A DNA stretch of 64,000 nucleotides from Aulostomus chinensis. Lineage: Eukaryota; Chordata; Actinopteri; Syngnathiformes; Aulostomidae. Position numbers and translations under genes: made by a program. The stretch lies in assembly GCA_037954235.1 (NCBI GenBank), contig JBBMOA010000010.1, positions 22,284,029-22,348,028 on the forward strand, read 5' to 3'. Shown here piece by piece: positions 60,034 to 64,000 of this stretch. Position 1 is the stretch's first letter, and the number at the start of each line of letters is the position of its first letter. A model generated the notes under the pieces. It was not told where the DNA came from, ran no database searches, and saw only the letters and a program-made list of their open reading frames with translations.

Positions 60034-63000
60034 CGTGACTCCACTGTGACAACAAGAATTACTTGTTTTCTCAAGGACTGTAGCTGCAGGCAGCATTTAT
60101 AAAAAAAACAAACAGGATATTTGTAGATGAATCATGCAAAAAACAAAACAAACAAAAAAAACCTGCAGAGCATGTCCTGTACCATCAACTGATTTCATGT
60201 GACACACAAAGCATACAAGATGCAGGAAAATGACGAATCTCATCAAAACACCACATCTCCGGCTGGAAACTGTGGAATGTGTTGAATCTTCTTCATAACA
60301 CAAAACGGCACAGTTTGAATGTAAGATTATTATTGTCAGGATAGCAGGTTTTTTTATTCAGTGGAAATATTGACTTAACATTTCAATGTACTGCAATGAG
60401 ACCAGAAAAAAAAAAGTAAAAAAAAAAGTTTAACTGAATCAAGACAAAAACACGTAGCCAACTGCTGAGGCTCAGTAATTCATCCAATGATTTAAATACT
60501 TTGCTGTGTTGGAGTTTGATTTTTGAACCATATAAGTACTGTAGATGTTGTTTTCCTCTTTTCAACCCTCAATACAAGCAAACATTCACTAAAAAATAGA
60601 GATATAGTGAACTTTTTCTCATGTATAAGGCCACTTTATCATTTAGCTTGACTTTGAGTGGCACATGAAATGAGTGGGAGGCCTTTTATGTATGTTTTAC
60701 TTGACTGTTCCACTTTCATAATAGATTCTTCAATCAGCAGACATCTTCTAATTGCACAGAAGACAAATTGTTTCACAGTATTTCAATTATTGGAGTGATG
60801 AAAGCAAGGAAGGCTTTAGATTAATGTCTGATTCATACTAGCGTGTGCCAGTCACAACAGCTTTTATGAAAGCCTTCCCTTTCGCTTGATTAGCTCTCCT
60901 CTGAGCTGTCTGAAACCAGCAGGTATGCGTTCCATCTGCAGTGTCTAATTTGAGTGGCATACAATTTAAAAAGTGCAATTATGGTCACTACAGCTTATGG
61001 TAACAGGATAACGGCACACTTTGCCATGCTCAAATTAAAAATTCCCAAATACCATAAATAAGATGCACTCATTTATAGAGCTCACCATTGTTTTTGCTTA
61101 TTCAATGTACTGATTTGCCTTGCAGGCCTTTTGTAGTTTCTTTATTGTGCTGATCAGCCAAGCAGACTTTTGAGTTGTCTTTTTAATGACTGTCAAACTG
61201 CATTGAACTGAGGTGATTTGAGGTTCTGAGGAGAGCAACACGGCCGAGTGGCTTGAACTCTGAAACTCTGAGATGAGTTTTACTTACATTCACACACTGA
61301 AAAACTCCAATCATTCCCTCCTCATCCATGTCTTAACACAGGGGCCCCAAACACATCAAAACTCAACACTTTTCTGTTCAGTTTTTCCTCACTATTGCCT
61401 TGTATTTAATGTTGTGTGACAGGGAGCATCAACTGAGTCAGTGACACAGATACAAGCCTACTGCTGCAGCTTTAGGAAAACGTGAAGTTGGAGGACAAGT
61501 AGCTAAATCTGTACATTTACACCTGACATTTTAGTTACAACACTGAGCAAGGAAGGCAATTTTGTGTTTATACAAGTAGTGTTTTCTTGTTTTGGGAAAT
61601 GCCATGATGTCTAGATCAATGGAGCTGGATAATAGCCTTGTTGCTAGGTTGTTAATGACTCAGTTTACTTGCTGGAGTAGTAAACCAGTTTTCACAAAAT
61701 GGGAGTTTACCACCATGAAAAGGCAATAGGCTAGACACAAGTTCTCTCATTCAATTGAATGGTGATAGAAAGCGGCCCCCACCCCCACAGCTAAAATTCT
61801 CTGTTTCAGAACCAGATTCAACTTTTGGAGGCTGTAGCAACGAGTCACGTAAGCCGAAGATCAGACTGGATGACAGCCACAGCGGGAAGCACTTTGTTAA
61901 GTTTTGTCATGTAGCAGTGTAGCAATCCACTGCATCATAGTGCTCATGCAGTCCGTTCATCATTTCTAGCTGTTAAGAATCTGCTCGTTTGATGTTTAAT
62001 GGTGGCTGGCCAACTGCATTCAAGTGCATTTTACCACAACCTTCAGGATTGGGCAGGTTACATCAACTGACGCCCACACCCCCAGACAACTGCTGCAGCG
62101 CCTGATTTGATAAGAAACCACCCTTAGTAAGATTAAACATATTTCAGGCAAACAGACATGACTAGTGTGTACGTTACCCCACAATATCAAAACATTTAGA
62201 GTATTTAGTATGCCATCTTTTGTTCATCCCCAATTTTGTAACACATTTTTCAAACACCTGGTCTAGATTTGTGTATATTATCTTTAAAACTGCCTTTAAA
62301 ACTGCTGCACGATTGCAATTTCAAAAATTAATTGACACTGTAGAAATAAAATGTTTTTAAAAAAAAAAACACCCTCTCGTGTAATATGACTCTGTTAAGC
62401 CTTCATGCTCACATCAGTCTATTGTTCTGTGTTCTTGGAGATGTTCTCCCTGGTATCCTTCACTAATGTAAGTGTTGAAGCTACTAATGTCCTCAGGACC
62501 AGATATGCACCCCTCATGTTTAAATCAATCCTACATACAATCCTTAAGTCACTACTTAGGAAAGTTCTAATGAATCAGGAGGGGTGTGTAGGGAAAAACA
62601 ACAAGGGAGAAAACAGTTTTATAAATAAGACTATTATGCCAGGCCTTATACAAATAATGGCCAATTAATTGAGTTATATTTGCCTACAAGGTCCTGTGCC
62701 AACAAGGTACCTTAATTGGATATTTAATGGCTTTTAAATTGCCTGAGCATCATCAATTTTCTTTTAGCTTCTAATTTTTATCCCGCTATGAAGCATTGTT
62801 GCTTGGCTCCAGTGCCCATATTTACAGTGCAACAGAAATGTTCTCCAGTCAGGATCAAGTTGTCCTGGAAATGTCTTGTGCTACAAAGGCTTTAGAGTTG
62901 CTAAACCCATGAAAGAAGGTTTGATGCCCCTTTTGATTTTTTTTCTCACCGACTAGCAGTATTTGAGCTCTGCCATGACTGATTAAATGTGCCCTCTTGC

Positions 63001-64000
63001 CTACGATATCACTGCTCTTGGTTTGGATTGAACTTCAAAGACGCTGGAAAGGCAGTGGTACTCCTTTGTGTCACTGGCAGCCAAAGAAATTCAACATCTT
63101 TGTGGCTGAATGAAATCAAGCCCTGTGGTGGTGTTTTTGCAACTTAACATGATGAAAGACAGGGTCAAAACAGACCAACACACTGGAGGTATTTTAGATT
63201 TGCAGCAGCATTTTAACACAAGTACAGTACTAATATTTTTAACTGTATTAGGACATTGTGGCCATTGTTGAAAGAGTGAATTTGATTCTTAGCCATTCAT
63301 CCCTCAGTTTTAGGTACTTGATTTATTTCACTATATAAAATCAGGCTTTCCCTGTGTTGGCTGCAGTTCTGTTTGTCTGAGGAAGAATGATGCAAAAACT
63401 ACCAATGCTCAATTCTGGAGAGATGTGAAGTGTAGCTTGGGCCAAGGAAGAAACCTATTCCATTTAACATTGTGAAAAAAACCCAAAACAAAACACTTTT
63501 TCTTTCGTTGGCCTCAGCAGAAGTCTGTACTCCCCAATGCACTTCTATTTCTGTTGATTTGTCAATAAGTTAGTTTTTAATCATATATCCATTAAAAAGG
63601 TTGGCATTAATAAATAGCATATTATAGAATGATTGATGTGATTACAGAATAGAACATTTTATAATAGAATTGTCATTACATTCACATGAAAGAATTCTAC
63701 ATGACAAGACAAACTGAGCAAAGCAAACATAAAAGCACTGCTAGCAGTAACAATTTAGTTTTAGTGCAATTTGCTATGACTACTACTGCACTAATAAAAT
63801 GATCATTCATCTGACAGTTGGGGAAAAAAAAAAAATCAAACTCACATATCCACACATGTTTTTGGTTTTTTTTTCCTGTTTAGTTGCCCAGAGGCAACTT
63901 TACACACTACACTGAAAATTTCACCGGGCATACTGTCAATCAAAGGGATTGATTAATAAGGGAGGTTTGCAGTAAAATGCAACTAAAGTGAGGTTGGGGT

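Larger units (their letters stand above)
55771..64000 (-). other. tenm4: Intron upstream of e1 (part)
   Basis: This 8.2 kb stretch lies 5' of e1 in the transcript. I looked for the two large teneurin intracellular exons that should carry the start codon and saw no reading frame resembling them on either strand, so they lie beyond the window. It holds a (CA)n at 55933-55995, a (GA)n at 58233-58286, a GGTT run at 57719-57741, a 12-bp tandem repeat at 60004-60033 and several poly-A/T runs. Otherwise it looks like unique AT-rich intron. Confidence 0.7.

Noticed and set aside
55771..64000. Start-codon exon of tenm4
   Set aside because: None of the minus-strand frames here shows the basic N-terminal or serine-rich teneurin sequence. 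The first exons must lie further upstream.

Overview
The window is vertebrate nuclear DNA from a ray-finned fish, probably a percomorph-like teleost (inference). The evidence is GT/AG introns from 87 bp to about 10 kb, long CA/TA/GATA microsatellites, tRNA-headed SINE copies of teleost type, and one vertebrate gene spread over almost the whole window. There are no bacterial, viral or plasmid genes and no CRISPR array.

The only gene I can support is a teneurin on the minus strand, read from high to low coordinates. I resolved 19 consecutive coding exons (called e1 to e19 here) from 55770 down to 176. Each has GT/AG splice sites, and the reading phase carries through every junction, giving about 1,143 codons. 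Both ends of the gene lie outside the window: the start codon and first intracellular exons are beyond 64000, and the NHL, YD-repeat and C-terminal exons are below position 1. Within the family the protein looks like teneurin-4 (tenm4, formerly odz4). This rests on features such as AMHLFGLNWHLKPM after the membrane segment, CAADCGGHG in EGF6 and PFITQEHTLWLPW in the plug region, compared with remembered paralogue sequences.

Layout from 5' to 3' of the gene: 55771-64000 is upstream intron; e1 and e2 (55.7 and 45.8 kb) code the intracellular domain; e3 (42.9 kb) is a 99-nt optional intracellular cassette; e4 (41.8 kb) holds the proline-rich juxtamembrane part and the single membrane helix; e5 to e7 (34.7 to 31.1 kb) code the extracellular linker; e8 to e13 (27.9 to 16.4 kb) code eight EGF repeats, including a 27-nt microexon (18.7 kb) between EGF7 and EGF8; e14 and e15 code the cysteine-rich and transthyretin-like domains; e16 to e18 code the plug-like region; e19 begins the NHL propeller.

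The most informative observations are regulatory or structural. They are a UGCAUG motif at +7 of the intron behind the 99-nt cassette; the 27-nt in-frame microexon; an AG/GT site inside e1 that could act as either donor or acceptor in frame; a (TG)64 tract ending 10 nt before the e14 acceptor, which seems to force a distant branch point; and a 108-bp insertion with perfect 28-bp inverted arms flanked by a 12-bp duplication. I found no new multi-gene system. Intronic sequence outside repeats cannot be judged for conservation or enhancer activity without comparison.
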